DNA of 64,000 nucleotides from Ailanthus altissimus (Eukaryota; Streptophyta; Magnoliopsida; Sapindales; Simaroubaceae): assembly GCA_946807835.1 (NCBI GenBank), contig OX327684.1, forward strand, positions 19,554,501 through 19,618,500. The letters run 5' to 3'. Shown piece after piece: positions 1-11,920 of this stretch; position 1 is the stretch's first letter, and every line of letters starts with the position of its first letter. Made by a program: the position numbers and the translations under genes. The notes under the pieces are model-generated. The model was not told the DNA's origin and did not search any database. It was given only the letters and a program-made list of their open reading frames with translations.

Positions 1-2900
1 TTTTCAAAGCTCTGCAATTAATTGGAATATCCATAGTACGTCTCTTGCTGGTTTCTCAAGCAGCAACACATTCTACCTCCAAGGTAGAATTAACTATGAA
101 CATTTACTAACACTCATTTAACTAGCTCCGGTACTGATAAAGAGAAACACATAACTAGATGTAGACTTTCTACCATCCTTATCAGACGAAAGTTTGAATA
201 TGTGCATCCTTTCCTTTTGTAAGAAATGTTTCTCCATATTATATATACTTATCCTCTATACTTCTCAAGTATATTTCAGATATGTTTCACAACTATTTAA
301 TGGTCGTGATCTGGATTTAATAGATACTAGCTTGTAATACTTACAACCATTTAAATCCAGATTTCGTACATAATACGGTATACATTAATCTATTTCTAGT
401 TAATGCATTTGAGACGTTAGACACTCTAACTCTCTCATCTTCTTCCCGAGGACACTTCCTCTAAGAAAGATGATTGCCATGTCTAAAAAAGACTTTAACT
501 GTCTCACAGTCAATTAAGTTGTACCTTTTCATGGACTTAGTCTATGTACGATGATTGAGAGAGTCTTATTAGCTCCTTAGCTATATCTCTATAAAGTTTT
601 ATACCTAGTATACATGAAGTCTCTCTTGAATCTTGTATGAAGAAGTTCTTTACACAGATAACACTTATCTGATTTACTTGCTATATAGCAACATTGTTTC
701 CAATATTGAGTATATATTTTCCACTTTAGAGAACTAAAAAGATAATTATACTCCCACCACCCTTTCTGAACACACACGCTTCCTCTTTATTCTTGATAAA
801 ATCAGACTTTTTGATTTTAACATATAAACAAAGATTCTAGCTTCAGAAAAAACTGCTCAAGTCTATAAATGGACTTCCTCAGTTTGCACATTATATTAGA
901 AGTTAGGCTTGGATGCAAAAACATTAAGTTATTCTCTGCGTATCTCTTACTCGAGATATACTTCCCAGAACAGCTTATTTACATCCATTAGCCAGTCCCA
1001 TAATCATAATATACAACAATAGCCAACAAGATCCAAATTGACTTTGGTATGGTTACTGATGAAAAAGGTTTCCTCATTACTGATCCTAGATCTCTGAGTG
1101 TAACCTTTCAACATCAGTCAGGCTATGAAGGACTATTCCTTCAATTAGAGCCTACACTGCTTCCACTGCGTAAACTGATTTACTGCTGATAGAAACAATT
1201 TCTACAGGAAGCACAACTAAGTCCTAGACTTAATTGTCATACTTAGAGTCAAATTCAAATTTGATGGTATCTTGTCATCAACAAAATCTAAATTGACTTT
1301 AGCATGGTTACTGATGAAAAAGGTTTCCTCATTATTGATCCTAGATCTCTGAGTGTAACCTTTCAACATCAGTCAGGCTATGAAGGACTATTCCTTCAAT
1401 TAGGGCCTACACTGCTTCCACTGCGTAAACTGATTTACTGCTGATAGAAACAATTTCTACAGGAAGCACAACTAAGTCCTAGACTTAATTGTCATACTTA
1501 GAGTCAAATTTAAATTTGATGGTATCTTGTCATCAACAAAATCCAAATTGACTTTAGCATGGTTACTGATGAAAAAGGTTTCCTCATTATTGATCCTAGA
1601 TCTTTGAGTGTAACCTTTCAACATCAGTCAGGCCATGAAGGACTATTCCTTCAGATAGGGCCTACACTGCTTCCACTGCATAAACTGATTTACTGCAAAT
1701 AGAAACAGTTTCTACAGGAAGCACAATTAAGTCCTAGACTTAATTGTCATACTTAGAGTCAAATTTGAATTTTATGGTATCTAGTCATTTTTTCGAATCG
1801 ATGTCAAACATCGTCTCTTCATAAGTTAAAGGATCCTTTTTTTCAACTAAGAAAACATCAAGGGCACCTTCAAGTATCAAACATACCTAAATGATGGCCT
1901 TGATATCTTTTTGGACCTATGAACTTAGTGTGTTAAAGGTATTTCACTCATTTAAAATTAAAATTCCATCGTTGGTTCATCTATATTTAAATTGACTTCA
2001 TCAAGTTCAATCTTTCTATAATCTCCACAATCCATGAGAAACTCTTTCTCTAGGAATATGACATTATGAGAAACGAACATATTTCGTTCATCTGAATTAT
2101 AGAATTGGTATCCCATTATACACTTGAGATACTAAATGAACCAATACTTATACCGTTGGATACAAGTTTATTCTGTTGCATAACTCTTATGAAAACAGAA
2201 TAACACCAAGTCTTAACATACTTAAGACTCGTTTCCCATTTAGTCTATATCTTATATAAAGTAGTAGGAACGATTATGGAATTATTTAATAAGTGAGTAG
2301 CAGATGCTAAAGTATAACCTCATAGATATTTTTAGAAGATCAACGATTCTCAATATCAATCAGACTGTATCTAATATAGTATGATTCCTCATTTCCTAAA
2401 CATTTTTTATGTTGAGGAGTATCTGGAGAACTATGCTGAGAGAGAATCATATTCTAGTTAAATAATTTGTGAATTTACTGATTATGTATAAATTACTTCA
2501 ATCTAATCGAAAGCACTCAATATACATAAGGGTTTGTTTCTTTACTTTCATTGTCAGAACATTTTGAACACTTCGAAATTATTCTGACCTACGTTTCCTA
2601 GAAACACATGTCTATATAGCGACAATCACTATAAAGACAATGAAGTATCGAAATCATTTATAACAGTAAGATTTATTGGACTAAATACATCTATATGTAC
2701 CAGATCCAATAAACCAGTGGCTTGGCGTCTTACACCTACATAAAGATTTGGCCATATTCTCTTGAATTCATAATTCATAAACTAGTCAATGTACTATAGT
2801 CATATCTGACCATCCTTAACCAGACGGGATAGTCATCTCACGACTACATGACCTAATCTTATATATACTACTATTCATCATTATTTAAGTTGCTGAAATA
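1..2900 (-). pseudogene. C1 pol remnant (integrase, RT, RNase H)
   Basis: This is a decayed copia polyprotein segment. Bases 2816-2866 match the start of the C2 integrase region (40855-40905). Bases 400-900 match the C2 reverse transcriptase (38990-39440), and bases near 60-100 match the C2 RNase H. Frame is lost repeatedly and no open frame exceeds about 60 codons. The segment includes a tandem triplication (1031-1787). It would have encoded enzymes for reverse transcription and integration inside a virus-like particle. It cannot be functional in this state. Confidence 0.7.
1031..1787 (-). repeat. Threefold tandem repeat of a 255-bp pol segment
   Basis: Three near-identical units start at 1031, 1286 and 1541; the third ends near 1787. 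The unit covers the stretch before the RT core, which is single copy in C2 (about 39575-39830). The period of 255 bp equals 85 codons. Units differ by scattered single-base changes, and unit 3 differs most. Confidence 0.9.
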
Positions 2901-3690
2901 CTATTTATTCTGTTCACCTCTACACTTATAACATTTCCTGTTGTATATAAAATATAACGGCCATTCATTAACTGACATTCAATTAGTAAATCAGTATCAT
3001 TATCACAAGGAACTATTTTCATATTTTTATGATAACCCTCTCTGTCAGCTACAGGGAGTGATATGATTTACCTAATAATGTTTGGCTCAAAATAGCAATT
3101 ATACAACATTAATGTTACCATAAATAAGAAGTAACTTTGAAGTCTTAACAGCTACCACGTATAGGAAATCTCCATTACCTATGTGAAGTTGAACTTCTCA
3201 TTTCTTAGTAATCAAGTATTTCTCAAATCATGTAACATCTTACAGATATGAGAATAATAAGCGGTATCTCATACCTTTGCTAAGTTAACATCAAATGCTA
3301 ATGAAATGTTAATGTTTGGTGAAACAGATATCTAATGAGTCAATCTTTCTTAAGTCAAGGTGTGATGAATAGTAATATTTACTATTTCAAACCTTATAAC
3401 GTGTAAACACTTTCCATTATGACTTTTCTCTATCTGTGGTTTAGTAATATCAAATATTACTGAATCTAAAACTATTCTTAGATCCTTAAGCAAGTCTTAA
3501 ATATTTTATTCAGTACCCTATAGTTATTGGTATTTGAATCAAGATTACTAACGGATTGCTCGTACTCATCTTATCTCTATAAGACAAGTATCTTATCTCT
3601 ATAAGATAAATTAGGAGATGCGTAGCAGAACATGTCTTATTGTTAATAAATTACGCTTTAGATCATGGGTATAACTGTTATACATTTTTT
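2900..3690 (-). pseudogene. C1 gag remnant
   Basis: This is a degraded gag region between the integrase remnant and the leader. Short blocks align to C2 gag: the sequence near 3290-3310 corresponds to about 41340-41360. The region is about 450 bp shorter than the C2 counterpart (40935-42155), so part of gag, including the zinc-knuckle area, appears deleted. No usable frame remains. Confidence 0.5.
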
Positions 3691-3810
3691 AATTTAAAAA
3701 CGCCCTCCCACTGCTTTACTTAATCCCTTTAATCTCTCAAACGGGATAACGACAGTATAATATTTTAAACTATACAGTGGGAAGTGGACCCCATTGGGAT
3801 TTTACTCCAG

Positions 3811-4105
3811 CCTCACGCTAAAGCAATATTGGCCTTTATAAATCCAACAGGTAGACAACTCTTGTTAATTGTATCTCATACAACTCTTACTACCGATCCT
3901 AAATACACATTACTCTCACGCTAAAGCAATATTGGGTAATTGTATTTCAGATTAACTCGTCAATGCTCAAATATATGTTACTGACACTATCCTCACGCTA
4001 AAGCAATATTGGATAATATGTTCGCATATATTTGATTCATCTAATGTTTTATCGGCATTAGACCAAGTCACACCGATCAAATCCCTCACGCTAAAGCAAT
4101 ATTGG
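3811..4105 (-). repeat. Four dispersed copies of a 22-bp leader motif
   Basis: The plus-strand motif CCTCACGCTAAAGCAATATT (followed by GG) occurs at 3811-3832, 3915-3935 (first base lost), 3991-4012 and 4084-4105, spaced 76-104 bp apart in the untranslated leader between primer site and gag. C2 has the same motif in the same place, but with the inner GCTAAAGC replaced by its reverse complement GCTTTAGC. The irregular spacing and the position inside a retrotransposon argue against a CRISPR array. Confidence 0.9.
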
Positions 4106-4451
4106 GAAAGACCATAGTGACCCATCTCACACCGTATTGACAAGACGGACCATTTAAAATATTATCAAATAATATAATAAATTTCAATCTAATTAAGAGA
4201 GATTTTAATAACAGGCTTTCATATTATATACTCTCATCACATGAGAGGTTATTCTCAATCATTTATTCATTTCTATACAAGCACAACTAACCCTCACCAG
4301 TGGGGCCCCCATTGTGGTTACAAAAATAAATAAATAAATAAAATATTATTTTCTTGGTTTATCATGTAAACTAATAACCATTATTATTACATCTCATAAA
4401 CCCCCACATGCGTAAAATAAAAAGATTTTACTCTTTTTTTTTTTTGTGTAA

Positions 4452-4682
4452 GAACGCCGCGGCGCTGGTCTTATAGCGCTGTTGCGCTAGGGCTTTACAA
4501 GCCTCAGCGCTACGGCGCTGTCTTACCAGCTCTGGGGCATTGGAAGCAGTGCTTCCCGCACTGGGGTGCCAGACACCCAGCACCCCTGCGCTCATCCAAC
4601 GCTGGGGCGTCATACACCCAGTGCTCCAGCGTTCATATGAACGCTGCTGCGCTGGACCTGAGCGCTGCGGCGTTCCAGATGC
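4452..4682. repeat. GC-rich block of GCGCTGCGGCGCT-like palindromes in C1 leader
   Basis: About 230 bp of strongly GC-rich sequence lies in an otherwise AT-rich leader. It is built of repeated AGCGCT, GCGGCGCTG and CAGCGCT words that are self-complementary and could fold into hairpins. The leader of C2 (54750-55000) has nothing comparable at this position, so the block was gained in C1 or lost in C2. A similar block occurs inside the CACTA element near 26110-26265. The two short open frames across the block (4428-4613 minus, 4540-4755 plus) look like by-products of its composition. Confidence 0.75.
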
Positions 4683-4800
4683 TGTTTTTCACTGGTTTGT
4701 ATTTTTAACACTTAAAATGCACCACAACAGCCCTGGAACTTGTCCTACAACTTAGCCAACACTTAGCTAACACTAAAATACCACCCATAACAACACAAAT

Positions 4801-4813
4801 TGCTCTGATACCA
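4801..4813 (-). promoter_or_regulatory. C1 primer-binding site (initiator Met tRNA type)
   Basis: On the minus strand this reads TGGTATCAGAGCA, the standard plant copia primer site complementary to the 3' end of initiator methionine tRNA. It lies two bases from the LTR edge at 4816 and fixes the element orientation as minus. Confidence 0.9.
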
Positions 4814-4815
4814 AT

Positions 4816-7011
4816 TGTTGGGTGTGTTGAGGTACAAATTAGCTAGGGTGCTTGCATGTGGGTTGTGTTCATTATACAAACAATATACATATCTCATACA
4901 TACATGTGCACAGCGGAAGATTAAATACAATGAACACTTAAATAACATTTCCTTAAACTGAAAATTCAAAATTGAAAAATATCATCAATGAAGCCTTTGG
5001 ATTAATTTTCTTTGAAGTCCACTATGAAATGAATCTTTGATCAATCCTAGCAATCAACAAGGGTGGGTTTGATTGTCTAGAATGGCAGCATCTTAATCCA
5101 GCATATATGTTTAACTCTTAAACATGATTCAAAGTTAAACTATTTAACTTAATTAAATTTGTTTTTGCTTTTATTCAACTCTTGAATAAATAAAACAAAT
5201 CTTATTTTTAGTTATTACATTTAGTAACCATTTATCTAATTTGTTTTGTTGTTCTAACACTTAAAACACAAAACAAACAATTTCAATTTCTCAAATTGAA
5301 TTGACTCCCAAAATGCAAAACCTAAAAAATAAAACAATTTCAAAAACTTAATGATTTTCAATTTCATTTCACTTTATATACTAATGCATAAATTCCAAAC
5401 TAATTTGAATTTCATTTGCATTTCATTTGGCTTAACCTAACCATAGTTAACATTTAATCATAGTTAGATTATTTTAACTTAACCTTTAAGTTAATAAATA
5501 TTAAATTAATTTAACCATAGTTAACTAACTTAACCATGGTTAGGTTAACCTTTACTTAACTTTTAAGTAAGGTTAACTTAACTTAACCATTTGGTTAACT
5601 TTTAAGCTTAGTTAAGTTAAATCATTTATTTAACAATTAAATAAATAAATATTTATTTTAATTATTTAACAATTAAATAATCATAAAGTGAAATTACTTT
5701 TATATCCTTACTAGGTTACCAAGTTAACCTAAAGTGGGTCCCACCATTTAACCATATACTTTAGTTAACGTAACCTTAGTAATTGCTGAATTATACTATA
5801 TTGAACAATTTAATACGGTACACTGCTCAAGTGCTCAAAGAGTACATTTCATATTGGGACTCTCTAGGTCCACACTCGATTTGTCAAATGGAACTATTCC
5901 ATTAATCCGTAATCGATGCCCCACGCACACGTTACGAATATTACAAATCAGCGCGTCAGACCATACAAGTTGAGGTCATAACGTATACGTATAATCCTTC
6001 CATCATTTATATCCTGGATGTACAGGGATATAAATCAGCACCGTCAAATCCCCATTTGTTCATCCATAAACTTATCTCCAGATTCGTATCTCGATAAACA
6101 ATATACGCAAACACTTTTGTTATATTGTTTAACCCTGTGGGAAACTCTTTTTCCGGGTTTATGCTTGTGGCCACAAGACTTTATGAAATACAATCTCGGA
6201 GCATAGGATATACAACTTACCTACGTAAGCTGACGGATCCCGTATCTACGCACACCGGACTCCATGAGCATTGGACCATACCCAGTGACACATAGCGGTC
6301 AGACCATGAAAGGTCTCTGACATATGTGGAACCAAAGCATAATGGATCACTCACAAGACCACCGTGGCGCTCAGGTTAAAGGACCACGATTACTACTCAA
6401 CTCGAGAGGACCTTCTTTTGACGGTTTCATAGGATATCTATTGGGGTCCTCATGAGTCTGTTCAGTATCCAGTCCTGACTGGATACCCGTATGCCTATAC
6501 AAGCTCTAAGCTCATGGTCAGCTAAGAACAACCATCTGAACTAGTCAGATATAGACATACACTAATCTATATATTGTAAATTCACCGATAGACCCGCATT
6601 GGTGATCATAGATCAGGAACATTATATTTGAGACATACTTACATAATGATATTTCTTAGCTCCTATTGAAACTCTTTGCAACTATATCATTACAAGTATA
6701 CTCTCAGGTCTTTGTCCCATTATAGACAAGGTTCTAACTATTTAGACTTCGCTGACTCTTATAAACTGATAACTATTAACAGTGCTAATTCTTAGCATTT
6801 ATAACTCTCAGCTTTGATAACTATTAGTTCTGGTCTAAAGTCTTTTAAACCAGATCTGAACTATTTCAGATCAAACAATGTCTGTAATATTATAAGCATT
6901 TTATCATGTTAATATGATATTAACAATCTTTATTCGAAATGTTTATTGTATAAATATTAACAATTAATATTCATACAATATTGGAATGGCACGTGAGCAC
7001 CAGCTCTAACA
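4816..7011 (-). repeat. 5' LTR of copia C1 (2196 bp)
   Basis: The LTR begins on the plus strand with TGTTGGGTGTG and ends with CCAGCTCTAACA, giving TG...CA ends. It is similar along its length to the C2 LTRs and to the solo LTRs at 7299-9483 and 20978-23091; a shared block is the stretch near 6300-6430. Bases 7012-7016 (AGGAT) would be the right target-site copy; the left partner is outside the window. The 62-codon frame at 6018 shows no protein similarity I recognise. Confidence 0.85.
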
Positions 7012-7298
7012 AGGATAGGGACTTTAGATATCCAAAAATTAACTTATTAAGTAGAGACTTTGTCCAAATTATTTCAGAACATACTATTACAAAAGCTCTA
7101 TATTCAGCTTTAGTACTGGATCTAACCACCACAGTTTATTTCTTTGAAGACCATGGTATCAAAATTTATCCTAGAAAGATACAAAAACCACCAACTGACT
7201 TTTTATCATTTGGATTACACCCCCAATCAATATCAAAGTATGATGTTAAGGTAATATCTCCTCCACTGAATAATTCAAAACCATGATTGGGTGTATAT
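7012..7298 (-). pseudogene. RNase H C-terminal part of copia B
   Basis: On the minus strand this contains a recognisable copia RNase H core reading DKKSVGGFCIFLG, then SSTKAEYRAF and a following EIIW segment. Bases from about 7240 rightward continue the frame interrupted at 9484, so 7299-9483 is an insertion. At least two in-frame stops are present. The open frame on the opposite strand (6981-7286) is its antisense shadow. Confidence 0.75.
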
Positions 7299-9483
7299 TG
7301 TATTAGGGTCGGTGCTTACGTGCTATCCTTGAATGTACATATATTTGTATATTTATACAAGTGTACATTTCCATTAAATCGCTAATATCCATTAATATGG
7401 TACTATACATGTAACGTTATAAACATTGTACGATCTGAAGAAGTTCAGATAAGATTTAAAGGAGTTTAGATAAGGGCTCATAGTTAACCAAGCTAAGAGA
7501 TATAAATGCTAAATGTTAGCACAGTTAAAGTGTTGGCTGGTTATAATACTCAGTAAATCCAAGAGTTAAAGCCTTGTCTGTAATGGGACATAGACACGGG
7601 AATATACTAGTAATTACATAGTTGTAAGAGTTGCAATCGAGTGCCAGGAAATGCTAGTTGTGCAAGTATGTTCTCAAATAATTATCCTTGATCTATTTAT
7701 GCTGATGCGGGTCTAGCGGTGGATACCTTTATATTTAGATCAGCATATATCATACCTATAGGGTATATATAGTTATTCCTAGCCGACTGTGAGCTTGAAG
7801 CTCGTATTGATATATGGGTATCCAACTAGAACTGGATATGAGACAGACTCACGAGGGCCTCTGATAGACACCCTATGTAAGCCATCAATGGAAGGTCCTC
7901 TCGAGTTGAGTAGTATACGTAGTCCTTTGACTTGAGTGCCACGGTGGGCTTGTTAGTGATCCACCATACTTTGGTTCCATGCATGTCATAAACCTTTCAT
8001 AATGTGATCGTTGGGCATCGCTGGATATGGTCTGATGCTTATGGAGTCCGGTGTGTACAGATATAGGATCTGTCAGCTCGCATAGGGAGTTTGATATCCA
8101 GATGCTTCGAGATTGTATTTCAGAAAGTCTTGTGGCCATAAGCATTAAACTTGGGAAAACCTTTTTCCAGGGTAGAACAATATGGCAAAAGAGTTTACGT
8201 ATATTGTTCAGTAAGATACGAGTCTGAAGATAAGACATGGATAAGTACTAGGGGATTTGACGGTGATAATCTATATCCTCACACATCTAGGATATCATGA
8301 CGGAAGGACTATACGTATGCATTGTAACCTCAGCTTGCATAGTTTAACGTGCTCATTTGTATATCCATGACGTCTGCATAGGGCATTGCTCACAGACTCA
8401 TGGAATAGTTCCATTTGACAAATCGAATGTAGGACCTAGGGAGTCCTGCAATATGGAGTGTACTCGTTGTGTACTGAGGCAGCGTACCAGATTAAAATGT
8501 TTAATCTAACAATATTCAGCAATACCAAGAGAATGCGTGCGTGTCTGTATTTAAGTGTTAAATACAACAATTAGTCAATAATTATTATTTATTAATTGTA
8601 TAATGACACGTGGCGCATTGTGAACCTTCAGTTGAGTTTACCCAAGTGTAGAATTTGGTGGACCCACTAGGAGGTAAACTTAATAACTATTTAAAAAAGA
8701 CAAAATGATTATTTCACACTTTGATAAGTTAATGGTTAAATAATTAAAATATCTCTCTTATTATATTATATAATATATTATTATATTATATATAATAATA
8801 TTATATTTTGGGTTCCAAATAGTTGGCACCCATTATAATATATTTTATTATTATTATATATATATTATATTAATTTTATATTATTATTTTATTATATATA
8901 TATATATATAAAGAGAGAGAGATTGAAATTGAAAGTGTGTGTGTTTGTTAACCGAGAGAAGCAGAGAAGAGAAATGGAGAAGAAGAAGAAAGAAAAGAAG
9001 AAGAAAGAAAAAGAAAAAGAAAAAGAAAGAAATAAGAAGAAAAAAGAAAGCGAGAAAAATGAAATTATTTCATTTTTTTTTATTCTTCTAATTGAAGCAA
9101 TGGTAGATTGTTTCAAATTCTCCATTTCTTATCCTTTTAGAGAAAGGGATAAAAACACACACCGACCATTTTGGGGTTTAAAAGTTAAATCCAGTGCTAC
9201 ATATAAGGCTGTTATTCTAACTCACAAAGCCCAACGTGTTGGTGACTAGAACTGTTTGCGAGTTGGTCTCCATGCGGACTCTGAAAAAAATACGTGTATA
9301 ACGTTACACGTTGAGGTGAGTTCTCTATATTACTAATATATTAATATGATTAATATATTTTATTTATTATGTTTATTATAATTTACACGCTTCCACCGCA
9401 TAGAATATGTATAAGATACGTATTTTAGGCAATAGACACAATTGCACATGCATACACCCACATGTATTAGATCCCCGACAACA
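7299..9483 (+). repeat. Solo LTR of the Angela-like copia family (2185 bp)
   Basis: The plus strand starts TGTATTAGGGTCGG and ends CCCCGACAACA. It is homologous to the minus strand of the LTRs at 4816-7011 and 20978-23091, so it lies opposite to C1. No primer site or internal domain follows, so it is a solo LTR left by LTR-LTR recombination. It interrupts the RNase H of copia B between a frame ending ILKYL and its continuation. The flanking bases TATAT and TATTA are only an imperfect target duplication. A TATA-like ATATATATAAAG lies near 8900. Confidence 0.8.
8745..9060 (+). repeat. AT-rich then purine-only low-complexity tract inside solo LTR
   Basis: TAT/ATA repeats (about 8745-8910) are followed by a long GAA/AAG purine tract (8954-9060). 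The long lysine-rich frame on the plus strand and the phenylalanine/serine-rich frame on the minus strand are products of this composition. The related LTR at 20978-23091 has the complementary pyrimidine tract near 21410-21550, so the tract belongs to the LTR family. Confidence 0.85.
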
Positions 9484-10640
9484 TATTACAAATACTTCAA
9501 AATTCTTTTACAATTTTGCCAATGTTTAACTATTGGACTAGTTAAGAATTGGCTTAATTTGTGGACTGCAAATGACATCTTTGGCCTTGTTAAGAGCACA
9601 TATTGCAATGCTCCTACTATGCTTCTGTATAGTGAATGATTATCAAACAATCTATCACCATCTTTATATAGTTTCTGCCCTGCAACCATTGGTGTTGAAA
9701 AGCTTTTACAGTTTTGCATATTTGCTTTTCTCAGCAGATCAACAATGTATTTAGCTTGACACAAATGCATTCCTATTATTTTAGGTGTCACTTCAATACC
9801 AAGGAAATAATAAAAATCACCAAGATCCTTTAGAGCAAAGGCAGAACCAAGTTTAATGATAAGATGTTCTAAGTGTTTTGAAATAGGACCAGTAGCTATT
9901 ATGTCATCCACATAAATGAGTACCAATATCAGTTGTCCTTCAACACATTTGAAAAATAATGAAGTATTTGACCTTAAGTTCTGAAATTCCCAACTCACCA
10001 ATGCATTTTTAAGCTTATCAAACTAAGCTATAGGTGTTTGTTTTAGACCATAGAGAGCTTTCTTCAATTTGTACACATATGATGGAAATTCTGGATTTAT
10101 AAACCCTTCAGGCTGAGTTATATAAGCATTCTCTGTTAAGTTCACATTTAGTTATATAAACATTCTCTATCAAGTCCTCATTTAGAAATGCATTATTTAT
10201 ATTTATTTGTCTTATTGGCCACTTATGCATTATTGCTAGACTCAATACTATCTTTATTGTGGAAGTTTTAATAATTGGACTAAATATTTTTGCAAAGTCT
10301 ATGCCAGGTGTTTAAAGAAACCCCTTAGTAATAAGCTTGACTTTGTACTTAGAAACAACTCCATTGAGGGTTATATTTAGTCCTAAAAACCCATTTGTTA
10401 CTGATCACTTTTGTAGCTTCAGTATAAGGCACTAAAGTCCATGTCTGATTTCTAATTAATGCTTCATACTTATCTATCATTGCCTATTTCCATTGTGGCT
10501 TTGTCATTACTTCAGTAACTGACTCAAGTTCTAGATCATCACTTAATGAATGACTTAGGTATAGTTTGGGTTTATAGATACCTGTTTTGGATCTAGTGGT
10601 CATCGGGTGTATTGATATAATTAATAGTTGGTTTTGTTGT
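9484..10640 (-). pseudogene. Copia B reverse transcriptase / RNase H N-part
   Basis: The best open stretch is 9486-10001 (171 codons), containing YVDDIIATG (the YVDD catalytic motif of reverse transcriptase), then ALKDLGDFYYFLG, the KYIVDLL block and SIVGALQY of the RT/RNase H connection. Upstream, to about 10640, the RT N-terminal blocks remain but with stops. The enzyme would copy element RNA to DNA in the cytoplasmic particle. The frame ends at the solo LTR boundary (9484). Confidence 0.85.
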
Positions 10641-10840
10641 TGGTTAGAATGATGAAAGGTTTTTGGATTATGATACTGGTTAACATTGGTGAAGATAATG
10701 TTTGTTTGTGAGTTAGGATGTGATGATGATTATTGAAAATCAGAAGTAGATTATTGTGTCAATAAATGTTCTGCTGTAATAGGAAATGAACCTACTTCTG
10801 AGACTATTCTACCACTGCCATTTTGTATAACAAAGTGTTT

Positions 10841-11830
10841 TCAAAAATTTGATATTTGTAAAGGTATTGAGGACTGAGATTGTGTTGTTATACAATGGTT
10901 TGTTTGAGATGTTTTGAAGATGTTGGGATAAGGAAATGAATTTTTATTAAACACATATCTTGCAACGTAAAATTTTCTTGTAGCATACATACATTTGTAA
11001 CTTTTGTGTAAGGGACTATAACCCGTGAATACACATCTTTCAGTATAAAAGTCAACTTTATGTTTATTATATGGTCTAAGTAATAGATAACAAGCACATC
11101 CAAAAGGTCTCAGGAAATCATAATCATGTGCTATCTTATAAAGCCTTTGATAAGGTGATAAGTAGTTCAAAACTGGTGTTGGGAGTCTATTTATGAGATA
11201 TGTTGATGTGTGAAAGATTTCCCACCAAAAATGAAGAGAAATTTTGGACTATGCTAATAGGGTGAGACCTGCTTCAACAATGTTCCTATATTTTCTTTCA
11301 ACAATGTTCCTATTTTTTCTTTCAACAAAACAATTTTTGTGATATGTGTGTGGACAAGTAAGCTGGAGTCTAATATTTTTTTCTCCTAAGAAATCAGCAA
11401 AAGGCCTAAACTTTCTACCCTAGTTTGTTTGCAAGGCAAGTATATGAGTTTCAAATTGTCTTTCAACATATTTTTGGTAATTGACAAAGGTAGATAAGGC
11501 TTCTGACTTTGTTTTTAAAGGGTAAATCCAATTGTACTTAGTGTAGTCATCAACAAAGTTTATATAGTATTTGAATATTTCTAAGGTCATATATGGAGCT
11601 GGTCCCCATATGTCTGCATATACCAGCTCTAGAGGTTTTCTAATTTTGGTTGAGCAAGATGGGAAATAAATTTTATGCATTTTACCTAATTGACATGCAT
11701 CACAGAATATTGAATTAGTATTCACATTGCAAGGCTAAAATTTATGACAATTTTTTAGCATTGTCTTTAGGATTAAATGACTTGGATGACCAAGTCTAAG
11801 ATGTCATAGATGCCACTTTACATTTCTAGT
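10841..11830 (-). pseudogene. Copia B integrase
   Basis: Two open pieces remain. Bases 11420-11725 hold the zinc-finger end (CDACQLGK) and the catalytic core start with YADIWGPAP (first catalytic Asp) and NFVDDYTKY. Bases 10841-11170 hold the C-terminal block with FGCACY and GYSPLHKSYKC. A stop and frameshifts separate them near 11170-11420, where the second Asp and the Glu should lie. It would insert the cDNA into the genome, but it is not functional as it stands. Confidence 0.8.
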
Positions 11831-11920
11831 GTCAATTTAAGAAACAATAGTAGAAAAAGGTGAGTCATTGGCACTAAAATGACTCTTATTTATATTACAA
11901 GGAAGTGCAGATAGAACCAT

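Larger units (their letters stand above)
1..7011 (-). mobile_element. Ty1/copia element C1 (Angela/Tork type), degraded, 3' end outside window
   Basis: This is a copia retrotransposon read on the minus strand. From right to left it shows a 5' LTR (4816-7011), an initiator-Met-tRNA type primer site (4801-4813), a repeat-bearing leader, gag remnants, integrase, reverse transcriptase and part of RNase H. The 3' LTR would lie left of base 1. Its internal region aligns by eye, with many indels, to the better preserved element C2 (38274-42630 plus 54573-55011). No long open frame survives. The codons for the reverse-transcriptase YVDD motif, expected near 700-760, are scrambled. C1 is inserted in the RNase H region of copia element B, which resumes at 7012. 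The Angela/Tork assignment rests on its similarity to C2. Confidence 0.85.

Noticed and set aside
3811..4105. Repeated 22-mers that could suggest a CRISPR array
   Set aside because: Spacing is irregular (76-104 bp), they lie in a retrotransposon leader in a plant genome, and the sister element has the same repeats.
6018..6206. Open frame of 62 codons in an LTR
   Set aside because: It lies wholly within a copia LTR and is not kept in the related LTRs.
6981..7286. Plus-strand open frame of 101 codons
   Set aside because: It is antisense to recognisable copia RNase H and starts inside an LTR.
8923..9249. Lysine/glutamate-rich open frame of 108 codons
   Set aside because: It is the translation of a GAA/AAG purine tract inside a solo LTR; no similar frame has codon-like structure.
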